From positions 1 through 6,868 of the forward strand of contig JAUVOB010000074.1 in NCBI GenBank assembly GCA_030599405.1: 6,868 bases of DNA, read 5' to 3'. Source of the DNA: Chloroflexota bacterium (lineage in GTDB: Bacteria; Chloroflexota; Anaerolineae; Promineifilales; Promineifilaceae). The position numbers and the translations under genes were made by a program. A model generated the notes under the pieces. It ran no database searches. It was not told where the DNA came from and saw only the letters and a list, made by a program, of their open reading frames with translations. How positions within the stretch are numbered: position 1 is the first letter of the stretch; every line of letters starts with the position of its first letter. Of this stretch, positions 1 through 5,843 are shown one piece after another.

Positions 1-96
1 ATCGGTAAAAGGAGCCGGTGGGCCAACATGCCTGACCCGGCCGACCCTACGAGAGAGTATGCGCTAGCCCTCGAAGACGGGACACAGCTGGGCTAA
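1..96 (+). CDS. Possible C-terminal end of an upstream gene (5' partial)
   Basis: Reading frame 1 is open from the window edge for 31 codons and stops at TAA (94-96). The other two plus-strand frames close earlier (stops at 6-8 and 65-67). The deduced tail ends in LALEDGTQLG and matches no family I recognise. Support comes mainly from context: a good plus-strand terminator lies 88 bases downstream at 185-211 and needs an upstream transcript. A separate small gene starting at ATG 28 is possible but would be only 22 codons, with a poorly spaced AAGGAG upstream. Thirty-one open codons can occur by chance, so this is a weak call. Confidence 0.3.
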   Translation: MGKRSRWANMPDPADPTREYALALEDGTQLG

Positions 97-184
97 GATT
101 ACCTTTGGCCTATAAGTAGCACACAAAATAAAATTATCCTGTACAATATTCCTCTGATGGGCTTTGCCCGATTTAGGGGACGGT

Positions 185-211
185 GCCAGGCATCGCTATG
201 CCTGGCGTTTT
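185..211 (+). terminator. Rho-independent terminator
   Basis: A perfect 9-bp GC-rich stem, GCCAGGCAT (185-193) with ATGCCTGGC (198-206), closes a CGCT tetraloop and is followed by GTTTTATT. The T-run is on the plus strand only, so it should end a transcript entering from the left edge and insulate the lipoprotein gene that follows. Between it and the next gene (212-318) I see no confident promoter, only a weak hairpin, AATCG/CGATT at 264-278. Confidence 0.85.
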
Positions 212-307
212 ATTCCTGATACGCGCGACCCTTGGTAAATTCGGTCCACATTCCTAGTGCACGAATCGGACTACGATTTTGTATAGGAAGATAAGGATCT
301 ATGCATT

Positions 308-313
308 AGGAGG
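308..313 (+). promoter_or_regulatory. Strong Shine-Dalgarno site of the WD40 lipoprotein gene
   Basis: AGGAGG sits five bases before ATG 319, which fixes that start. An in-frame ATG at 301 is followed after one codon by TAG and cannot be used. It is the only clear Shine-Dalgarno site in front of any gene start in this window. Confidence 0.85.
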
Positions 314-318
314 ATATA

Positions 319-2115
319 ATGCGGAAACACCCAATACTTGGTCTAATAATAATTCTGATGTTAGTCGCCCTGGCCTGCAGCGCCAATCCCTTTGCCTCGG
401 ATGAACCGACCGAGGAGGCAGCAACGGAGGTACCAGAACCGATTGAAGAACCGGAAGCGACTGATACACCAGAGCCTCCGCCAACACCAGAGCCCCCAGA
501 TACACCCACTCCTGAGCCATCCCCGACGCCGGAACCGCGATCGGCTGAGGAGTTGATAGGGGCTTCTGGTCTTGCGATGGACGATGTAGATTCGTTTCAC
601 TTCGTCATGGATATGCAAATCACCATGGGCGGCGAGGGTTTGGCCATGGATATACCAATGATATTCGAAGGCGACGTGCAGTCTCCAGATATGATGGCCG
701 GGACGCTTTCTATTTCTTTCCTCGGTATAACCATGGAATCGGAACTCGTTACGATAGGCGATATGAGCTACATGACCGATCCTGAAACTGGAGAATGGAG
801 GCTATCGACTGACGGGGATTTCTTTGGTTTGGACCAACTTGGTGGCGGCTTTACATCACCCAATGCGCTGCTTGACGCCGACGAGGACGTATTCACCGAT
901 CTCGAGGTAGTGGGTGAGGAAACGCTAGACGGAGTCCCAGTTGTCCATCTACAAGGTTCTATGCTCATGGAAGATGTTGGAGACGAAGATGAATTCGCAG
1001 TAGACATCTGGATTGGTGCCGAGGATAACTACATATACCAGTTAGTTATCGAAGGGCAGACAACTATAGACGAAGTTGATGATACGCTGTTTGGTTCAGG
1101 TGGCGGTGATGTTTCCATGCTCATTACGATGAACATGTCAGCCTTTAATGAGCCAGTAGATATTCAACCTCCCGACGACGTGTCAGACGTCGTAATTACA
1201 GAACCGATCGGGTTCGCTGAACAGATTCAGAGCGTGGCCTTTTCACCCCTCGGTCAATTTGTAGCTACGGCTGGGACTGATGGAACTATTCGTCTGTGGG
1301 ATACGGACGCTCCAGATATTGAATTGCTGGCCCTTCCGGGTCATACCGATTGGGTAAGGTCGGTCGCTTTCAGCCCTGATGGAAGCTGGTTGGCCTCTGG
1401 CAGCGATGATATGAGTGTCCTCGTTTGGAGCGTCGACGATCCTTCCGATCTGCCCGAGATTCTTTCTGGCCACGAAGATTGGGTCCGCTCGGTCGCCTTC
1501 AGCCCTGACAGCCAGATGCTGGCCAGCGGCAGCGACGATTACTCAGTTCGTCTCTGGGATACCAACGATTTCAGCGCCGAGCCAACTATCGTTACCACAG
1601 ATGGGTTTGTCTTTTCAGTGGCCTTCAGCCCCGATGGAAGCCTATTAGCCGCTGGAGGTAACGAGGGTCTTGTATACCTCTGGGATATGGCAGATCTTAC
1701 CGCTTCCCCACGGATTCTAGAAGGACATACCGATTGGATCAGATCGGTTGCTTTCAGTCCAGATGGCGCCTACCTGGCTTCTGGTAGTGACGATGCGTCT
1801 GTCTTGCTGTGGGATATGACCAACCTCGATGCCGGACCTGAAACGCTCCTTGGCCATACGGACTGGGTGCGATCGGTAGCCTTCACCTCAGATGGTTCAA
1901 CCCTCGGTTCGGCGGGTGATGATATGACCATTCTTGTATGGGACCTTGACGACTTGAACGAGCCACCTTTATCTCTAACCGGCCATTCTGACTGGATAAT
2001 GTCGATCGCTTTTAACCCCGTTAATGACGTATTGGCCTCAGGATCTGAAGACGGGACAGTCCGCCTCTGGTCGCCCGATTCTCCTGGAGATTACATCATT
2101 CTTGGCGAGGGATAA
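319..2115 (+). CDS. Lipoprotein with LppX/LprG-like domain and C-terminal seven-bladed WD40 propeller
   Basis: Predicted 598-residue surface lipoprotein. Residues 1-20 form a lipoprotein signal peptide: MRKH, a hydrophobic core, then VALAC with the lipidated Cys at 20. Residues about 28-74 are an acidic linker rich in Pro, Thr and Glu with TPEP motifs, probably a spacer from the membrane. Residues about 75-295 resemble the LppX/LprA/F/G lipid-binding fold: a start around DSFHF, a WRL segment, a DGVPVVHLQG segment, a VDIWIGAEDN segment and a closing NEPVDIQPP. Residues 297-598 are seven WD40 repeats, enough for one closed propeller. There are no catalytic residues, so a binding or scaffold role outside the membrane is inferred; the ligand is unknown. 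The gene is flanked by terminators and looks monocistronic. The lipoprotein and WD40 assignments are firm; the LppX-like assignment is by pattern only. Confidence 0.93.
   Translation: MRKHPILGLIIILMLVALACSANPFASDEPTEEAATEVPEPIEEPEATDTPEPPPTPEPPDTPTPEPSPTPEPRSAEELIGASGLAMDDVDSFHFVMDMQITMGGEGLAMDIPMIFEGDVQSPDMMAGTLSISFLGITMESELVTIGDMSYMTDPETGEWRLSTDGDFFGLDQLGGGFTSPNALLDADEDVFTDLEVVGEETLDGVPVVHLQGSMLMEDVGDEDEFAVDIWIGAEDNYIYQLVIEGQTTIDEVDDTLFGSGGGDVSMLITMNMSAFNEPVDIQPPDDVSDVVITEPIGFAEQIQSVAFSPLGQFVATAGTDGTIRLWDTDAPDIELLALPGHTDWVRSVAFSPDGSWLASGSDDMSVLVWSVDDPSDLPEILSGHEDWVRSVAFSPDSQMLASGSDDYSVRLWDTNDFSAEPTIVTTDGFVFSVAFSPDGSLLAAGGNEGLVYLWDMADLTASPRILEGHTDWIRSVAFSPDGAYLASGSDDASVLLWDMTNLDAGPETLLGHTDWVRSVAFTSDGSTLGSAGDDMTILVWDLDDLNEPPLSLTGHSDWIMSIAFNPVNDVLASGSEDGTVRLWSPDSPGDYIILGEG
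400..540 (+). other. Low-complexity TPEP/acidic linker coding segment
   Basis: Codons 28-74 of the lipoprotein encode an acidic Glu/Pro/Thr stretch that becomes PTPEP-like repeats (PPPTPEPPDTPTPEPSPTPE at about 53-72). It lies between the lipidated Cys and the first folded domain, so an extended exposed tether is likely. Such linkers are common in Chloroflexota lipoproteins. Repeats of this kind often vary in length between strains. Confidence 0.8.
1207..2112 (+). repeat. Seven tandem WD40 repeats within the lipoprotein
   Basis: Seven repeats of 42-45 residues begin at about residues 297, 342, 385, 428, 470, 513 and 556. The shared pattern is H-T-D-W-V-R-S-V-A-F-S-P-D-G, then LASGSDD, then a V/I-x-L/V-W strand end. 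Repeats 2, 3, 5 and 6 share a nearly identical DW-[VI]-RSVAF core, and repeat 7 has DWIMSIAF. Repeat 1 lacks the His-Thr-Asp-Trp start because it follows the linker from the lipid-binding domain. Repeat 4 is the divergent one, with DGFVFSVAF and AAGGNEG. Similarity carries into the DNA, which suggests internal duplication or conversion. Confidence 0.95.
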
Positions 2116-2139
2116 TCATACAAAGAGATAGATAATTAG

Positions 2140-2181
2140 CGGCGCGCTGGTATTCTCTTATGCCAGCGCGCCGTTTCCTTT
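2140..2181 (+). terminator. Strong rho-independent terminator after the WD40 lipoprotein gene
   Basis: A 14-bp stem (2140-2153 with 2160-2173, one T-G wobble at 2151/2162) encloses the loop TCTCTT. Its outer part, CGGCGCGCTGG/CCAGCGCGCCG, is very GC rich. TTTCCTTTCC follows on the plus strand. The stem starts 25 bases after the TAA at 2113-2115. The minus strand has no T-run after the stem, so it is less likely to end the convergent MocR transcript. Confidence 0.85.
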
Positions 2182-2297
2182 CCAGACCATATGAGACACG
2201 TCCTATGAGGGCCAATGGAGAACCTAGGTGGAGCTCCATCGGTATGATTCACGGCTGATTTGTCGCGAATTACCTGCGCATCTAGATAACTGGGTGA

Positions 2298-3773
2298 TCA
2301 GCGTTGGCCACTCTTATGCATCAGAGAATGTACAACGCCTGCCAAGCGGATGACTCCCTCAATAATCTCGCCCGTATTCAGACCGCTAAAACCAAGCAGG
2401 ATAGACGGCTGAGCCGGTCGATCAAGATGGTACGGTTCTCCGGGGTAGACGCCGACGCCGGCGTTCGCTGCTTCGGTCACCAGCACGGTTTCGTCGACGG
2501 CAGATGGCAGGTACAGCATCACATGTAAGCCGGCTTCGACTGGCGAATAACTAGCATCATCACCTAAATATCTCTCAATCGCCTCTACCAGCGATCTTCG
2601 CCGGCGCCCGTATTCAGAGCGTAAGCGCCGCAAATGCCTCTCGAAGTGTCCCTCATTAATGAAATCCGCAACAGCTGCCTGAGTTAAGGTCGGTGCACCA
2701 CGGTCGACCAGGTTCATCGCTTGGTGAAAAGGGTTTGACAGAGAAGATGGGAGTACCACATAGCCCAGGCGCAAGGCGGGAAATAGAACCTTGGAAAAAG
2801 TCCCCAAATAGACTACACGTTCGTCTCGATCAAGTCCCTGCAAGGCCGAAATCGGGTGACCGGTGTAACGCAATTCGCCGTCATAATCATCCTCGAAGAT
2901 CAAGGCATTCGCTTCGCGAGCCCAGCGCAATAAGGAGAGCCGTCTAGAAAGCGGCATGGTTCCACCTCTAGGGAACTGGTTCGATGGGGTAACGAAGGCA
3001 AGCCGCGCCTGGCTGCTCGCTGGAATTTGTTCAACCGGAAAGCCATCCTCATCCACAGGAAGGGCTCGCAGCCGAGCGCCAAAGGTTCTAAAGAGCTCAA
3101 AAGCGCCAGAATAACCGGGCGTCTCGACTAGGACCTCATCACCGCTGTTGAGGAGCAATCTGGCAAGCAGATCAAGCGCCTGCTGCATGCCGCTGACGAT
3201 GATGACCTGGTCGGCCGTGCATCTGACGCCTCTTAACCGCCTTAGGTAGCCTGCCACAGCTTGCCGCAAGGGATAAAAACCAGCGACGGATCCGTAGTGG
3301 GAGAGCATGGTATCGTCAGTGCTCAAATACCGAGCTAGCAGTCGCCGCCAGATATCGTACGGGAAGATGTGCGGAAAGGAACGACCAAATCCAAAGTCAA
3401 TCGTCCGACGACCGGTCGGGATTCCTCTATCATCGCTTGCACCGATCTCAAGGACACGGCGCCCCCATGTCGATAGCGAGGCCGCATATTTGCTGGCCGA
3501 ATCCACCTGGTGGGGAAATAATTCCGGCAGCTCGCTAACATATGTTCCCGCTCCGACCCGGCTGGTGACGAAACCCTCAGCTTGAAGTTGTTCGTAGGCA
3601 GCGGTCACCGTCACCCGTGCAATATGGTGGTCTGCGGCAATCTTTCGACTTGGAGGAAGTCTGAAACCTGGCTGGATACGCCCGTCCAGGATCATGGCTC
3701 GAAGCTGATCGTATAGTTGCCGGTACAGGGGTACTGGGCTGTCTGGATCCAATACTATGGACAAATCCACCAC
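2298..3773 (-). CDS. MocR-family transcriptional regulator (GntR HTH plus aminotransferase-like domain)
   Basis: This 491-residue protein has the full length and domain order of the MocR/PdxR/GabR group. Residues about 12-80 are a GntR winged helix-turn-helix (PLYRQLYDQL, then LPPSRKIAA, then RVTVTAAYEQLQAEG). After a linker, residues about 125-485 are a fold-type I aminotransferase domain. The PLP-binding Lys is K328 in GTFSKVLFPALRLGY. The cofactor Asp is probably in EDDYDGE (D295-D298), and TPSNQFP (262-268) matches the usual TPSHQFP with His replaced by Asn. Members sense amino compounds through PLP and bind direct-repeat operators; the effector here cannot be read. Translation starts at GTG 3773-3771, directly after an in-frame TAA. 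A second GTG follows at once, and neither has a clear Shine-Dalgarno site. It is divergent from the TetR gene. Confidence 0.95.
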   Translation of the reverse strand: MVDLSIVLDPDSPVPLYRQLYDQLRAMILDGRIQPGFRLPPSRKIAADHHIARVTVTAAYEQLQAEGFVTSRVGAGTYVSELPELFPHQVDSASKYAASLSTWGRRVLEIGASDDRGIPTGRRTIDFGFGRSFPHIFPYDIWRRLLARYLSTDDTMLSHYGSVAGFYPLRQAVAGYLRRLRGVRCTADQVIIVSGMQQALDLLARLLLNSGDEVLVETPGYSGAFELFRTFGARLRALPVDEDGFPVEQIPASSQARLAFVTPSNQFPRGGTMPLSRRLSLLRWAREANALIFEDDYDGELRYTGHPISALQGLDRDERVVYLGTFSKVLFPALRLGYVVLPSSLSNPFHQAMNLVDRGAPTLTQAAVADFINEGHFERHLRRLRSEYGRRRRSLVEAIERYLGDDASYSPVEAGLHVMLYLPSAVDETVLVTEAANAGVGVYPGEPYHLDRPAQPSILLGFSGLNTGEIIEGVIRLAGVVHSLMHKSGQR

Positions 3774-3862
3774 TTAAGTCTAACAGAAGTGATTGGGAAG
3801 AGGAATGAGACCCGGGGCAAGACTTATGAGGCACAGTTGCGTGTTTGAAGCTGAGTGAGTGT

Positions 3863-3893
3863 GGACGACACTGCGTGGGGACGACACTGCGTG
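3863..3893. promoter_or_regulatory. Tandem 15-bp direct repeat, candidate regulator operator
   Basis: GGACGACACTGCGTG occurs exactly at 3863-3877 and again at 3879-3893, a period of 16 bases, about one and a half helical turns. It lies 90-120 bases upstream of the MocR start in the divergent control region. Known MocR proteins such as GabR, PdxR and TauR bind direct repeats upstream of their own or divergent genes, so this is the best candidate for the MocR operator. A shorter repeat, GCTGAGTG, flanks the pair at 3850-3857 and 3902-3909. The repeat is seen directly; its role is inferred. Confidence 0.5.
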
Positions 3894-3905
3894 TGCAGCA
3901 CGCTG

Positions 3906-3920
3906 AGTGCGAACCGCACT
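3906..3920. promoter_or_regulatory. Short inverted repeat, candidate operator
   Basis: AGTGCG (3906-3911) and CGCACT (3915-3920) form a perfect dyad around AAC. The size fits a site for a dimeric regulator such as the adjacent TetR protein, which normally binds a palindrome near its own promoter. It lies about 115 bases upstream of the proposed TetR -35 box, farther than is typical for direct repression. Confidence 0.3.
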
Positions 3921-3962
3921 ATAGGTGAAAGGCGCTTTGTTATTGAAGAGGCAATTAGAGTC

Positions 3963-3998
3963 GAGATGATCTCCCTCTTGGTTAGATACTGTCATCTC
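3963..3998. promoter_or_regulatory. Spaced inverted repeat in the divergent control region
   Basis: GAGATGA (3963-3969) is matched by its exact reverse complement TCATCTC (3992-3998), with 22 bases between. The left arm also overlaps an odd palindrome, GAGAT-G-ATCTC (3963-3973). The centre lies about 55 bases upstream of the TetR -35 box, a position where an activator or second repressor site would be plausible. Seven-base arms at this spacing can arise by chance in 300 bases, so support is weak. Confidence 0.25.
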
Positions 3999-4033
3999 AG
4001 GCCAGGCGAAGCGCAGCCGTCTTCAACCCGCAT

Positions 4034-4062
4034 TTGACACAGCGCTAACGCTCGACTATTCT
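4034..4062 (+). promoter_or_regulatory. Sigma-70-like promoter for the TetR-family gene
   Basis: A perfect -35 box TTGACA (4034-4039) is followed after exactly 17 bases by TATTCT (4057-4062), which matches four of six positions of the -10 consensus. Transcription would begin near 4069, only about five bases before ATG 4074, so the mRNA would be nearly leaderless. That agrees with the absence of a Shine-Dalgarno site. The spacer contains AGCG-CTAA-CGCT (4041-4052), a short dyad where a TetR-type repressor could block polymerase. Confidence 0.6.
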
Positions 4063-4073
4063 TGCCGTGATTT

Positions 4074-4646
4074 ATGACCTATCGTAGCACTGAAAGAACG
4101 AGACAGAAGAAAGACGCCAAGCGTACGGCTATGATGCAGGCGGCCGTACGTGTATTCGCCGAGAAAGGTTATCATGCGGCGACGGTTCGTGATATCGTCA
4201 GCGCAGCCGATGTTGCGGTAGGGACCTTCTACTTCTACTTCCCGGACAAAGAGACTCTTTTCGTTTACCTATATGAGGAGACGGCCGAGTTTTTACTACA
4301 GGCGCTTAAGCAGGCGGTCAAGGGAAGGGCTACCTTGCCGAAGAAGATATCTGCCGCCGTTCAATCCTATGTCAATATTGGTGTATTCGAGCCTGCTGTC
4401 GTCCACCTCTTGCTTGTTGGAGGAGTTGGGGCCGTGCCGGCCCTGCTTGAGCAAAGAGCCCGCTTTCGAAAATCACTGGTTGATCTTTGGCAAGAACCAC
4501 TTGACGAGGCGATGGACAAGGGATTGATCTTGCCTCAGAACACGCGACGATCGGCCGAAGCCCTGTCAGGCGCCATAGACGAGGTCGTTCTCCATCTACT
4601 CGATCGGCCCGATCCGCAGCAATATGCCTCGGCTACAGTAGTATAA
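4074..4646 (+). CDS. TetR/AcrR-family transcriptional regulator
   Basis: This 190-residue protein is of usual TetR length. The N-terminal helix-turn-helix covers about residues 17-63: A-V-R-V-F-A-E-K-G-Y-H-A-A-T-V-R-D-I, then VAVGTFYFYFPDKETLF, the classic recognition helix and its following segment. Residues about 64-185 are helical and variable, as expected for the ligand-binding and dimer domain; the ligand cannot be predicted. The basic stretch before the HTH (RTRQKKDAKR) is normal for the family. ATG 4074 has no Shine-Dalgarno site but sits just behind a good promoter, so leaderless initiation is plausible. The next ATGs (codons 20 and 21) would cut into the HTH. It is divergent from MocR and convergent with the Nudix gene; its targets may be itself, MocR or neighbours. 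Confidence 0.93.
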   Translation: MTYRSTERTRQKKDAKRTAMMQAAVRVFAEKGYHAATVRDIVSAADVAVGTFYFYFPDKETLFVYLYEETAEFLLQALKQAVKGRATLPKKISAAVQSYVNIGVFEPAVVHLLLVGGVGAVPALLEQRARFRKSLVDLWQEPLDEAMDKGLILPQNTRRSAEALSGAIDEVVLHLLDRPDPQQYASATVV

Positions 4647-4802
4647 CTGACAAACCTTTGCCTCCGGGCGGTTGCCTTCGTTGGCATCTAAGATGCTGTA
4701 CGTTTGCTTTCGACTGCTATCCAAATCACCCTGATCTAGATTAAAATCGCCCCCCGAATCGAAATTTCGGTGCTGGTGACTGGCCGCCGGAGGAATACAC
4801 AT

Positions 4803-5756
4803 TTATCCTGCGGCATGGTTAATTCCAAGGACCTCCAGGCCAGATGGCCCATCTTGAATCCTAAACTGTGTCGCGCCCTGCAAAGAAACGGCATCGGTAA
4901 CCCGATCGATATGTTTTGGTAGGGTGTTATCCGGCTCATTTCCCGGCGAGAAGTAAGCGAATGCTGCGGCTTCATCCCCGGTAGTTAGTTTACCGCCGAC
5001 AATTCGAGCTGTGAAAGTAAATACCATCTGATTTCGCTTTGGTTTCACGTAAATACCACTGCAGCCAGTTAGATCTACGTCCAGTCCTGATTCCTCTCGT
5101 GTTTCGCGGATGGCTGTCGCCCAGGGTGCCTCCCCAGGCTCATTTCCGCCGCCAGGTAGATTCCAGAGGTCGTAATCGGTTCGCTTTACCCATAGGATGT
5201 CTCCCATTTCGTTTTGGATGACGACAAAGGCGCCAACGCTCCATGGCAACGGCGGTTGAAAAGGAGTTTCTCCCCGCATCCTCCTGCGGAAATCCTTCGA
5301 GCGGTAAACCAAAGGCCCCACAAGTCGCCTCCACACGATCATAGTTCGCGAAAGGCTTTGTTCACCCCAGTAAGGCGCACCGCCCACATGGACCAGACCT
5401 CGTTCAAGCCTTTCTTTGTGCAAGCCTATCATCGGCCTTGGTAAGGAATCAGTCTGAGTAAATGCAACGCTTGGTGATTCTTCTGACCGGGTGATCGTTC
5501 CCCCTTCGATCAGGCAACGAAATGCAAGAACAAGGAAATCTTCAGCGCGGTCGTTCCAGTGATACAGCCCAACTAGCCGGGCTGGCACGACGGAGATTCC
5601 TGTTTCCTCTTCCACCTCCCTTGCCACACCATCGGTTGGCAATTCGCCGGCCTCCAATGCACCTCCGGGAATAGCCCACGTGCGCGTATCGTCTCTGAGG
5701 ATCAATAGGACACGACCCTTGTTATCAACGACGATTCCATTAGCGCCAATAAACAT
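4803..5756 (-). CDS. Tandem-domain Nudix hydrolase
   Basis: This 317-residue protein carries two Nudix domains. Nudix enzymes hydrolyse a nucleoside diphosphate linked to another group, using metal held by the Nudix box (G-x5-E-x7-R-E-U-x-E-E-x-G-U). Box 1 is perfect at residues 32-54 (G32, E38, R46, E47, E50, E51, G53). Box 2 at 203-225 keeps every charged and Gly position (G203, E209, R217, E218, E221, E222, G224), but Thr219 replaces the usual hydrophobic residue. Residues about 115-170 are a basic linker (RRLVGPLVYRSKDFRRRMRG). Single-domain members are usually 130-180 residues, so this is a fusion or duplication. The two boxes differ enough that the domains may have different substrates, which cannot be assigned. 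ATG 5756 is fixed by an in-frame TGA four codons upstream; no clear Shine-Dalgarno site is seen. It lies downstream of the amidohydrolase on the same strand. Confidence 0.93.
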   Translation of the reverse strand: MFIGANGIVVDNKGRVLLILRDDTRTWAIPGGALEAGELPTDGVAREVEEETGISVVPARLVGLYHWNDRAEDFLVLAFRCLIEGGTITRSEESPSVAFTQTDSLPRPMIGLHKERLERGLVHVGGAPYWGEQSLSRTMIVWRRLVGPLVYRSKDFRRRMRGETPFQPPLPWSVGAFVVIQNEMGDILWVKRTDYDLWNLPGGGNEPGEAPWATAIRETREESGLDVDLTGCSGIYVKPKRNQMVFTFTARIVGGKLTTGDEAAAFAYFSPGNEPDNTLPKHIDRVTDAVSLQGATQFRIQDGPSGLEVLGINHAAG

Positions 5757-5759
5757 GTC

Positions 5760-5771
5760 TGAGACGTCTCA
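5760..5771. promoter_or_regulatory. 12-bp perfect palindrome just before the Nudix start codon
   Basis: TGAGACGTCTCA is its own reverse complement. It ends three bases upstream of the Nudix ATG (5756-5754), where the ribosome binding site would be. It could be an operator or affect translation, but one or two perfect 12-bp palindromes are expected by chance in a window of this size. Confidence 0.25.
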
Positions 5772-5786
5772 AGTGTTTTGGAATAA

Positions 5787-5807
5787 TTAACCGGAGGGGT
5801 TAACCGG
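5787..5807. promoter_or_regulatory. Overlapping inverted and direct repeats between amidohydrolase and Nudix genes
   Basis: TTAACC (5787-5792) and GGTTAA (5798-5803) form a perfect dyad around GGAGG. The longer word TTAACCGG also occurs directly repeated at 5787-5794 and 5800-5807, 13 bases apart. The element sits 31-51 bases upstream of the Nudix start in the 87-base gap. It could be an operator of a separate Nudix promoter or an RNA hairpin. The stem is AT-rich and lacks a clear T-run, so it is a poor terminator for the amidohydrolase. Confidence 0.35.
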
Positions 5808-5843
5808 CGGAAATTACTCGTCAATACGATGATGGATGAAAAA

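Noticed and set aside
264..280. Hairpin AATCG-GACTA-CGATT followed by TTG as a second terminator or attenuator
   Set aside because: The stem has only five pairs, three of them A-T, and the T-run is short. It is too weak beside the strong terminator at 185-211.
315..320. TATAAT at the lipoprotein start codon as a -10 box
   Set aside because: It overlaps the ATG, so transcription would begin inside the gene, and the matching -35 position (292-297, TAAGGA) is not promoter-like. It is best explained as the spacer between AGGAGG and ATG.
306..1007. Open frames on the minus strand opposite the lipoprotein gene, rich in Ser, Gly and Arg
   Set aside because: Their composition is the antisense shadow of the TPEP linker and acidic segments. 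None has a start signal or a recognisable domain.
2222..2238. Adjacent palindromes ACCTAGGT and TGGAGCTCCA between the convergent lipoprotein and MocR genes
   Set aside because: Palindromes of 8-10 bp are expected several times in a window this size, there is no promoter here to control, and no T-run supports a terminator for the MocR transcript.
3855..4037. 60-codon open frame on the plus strand in the divergent region
   Set aside because: It starts at GTG in the direct-repeat region, has no ribosome site, encodes no recognisable sequence, and overlaps the TetR -35 box. It is probably chance.
4684..4770. Possible terminators for TetR (GCATCT-A-AGATGC at 4684-4696) and Nudix (CCGAA/TTCGG at 4754-4770)
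   Set aside because: The stems are short, only five or six pairs, and neither is followed by a proper T-run on the relevant strand. I see no convincing terminator in the 156-base convergent gap.
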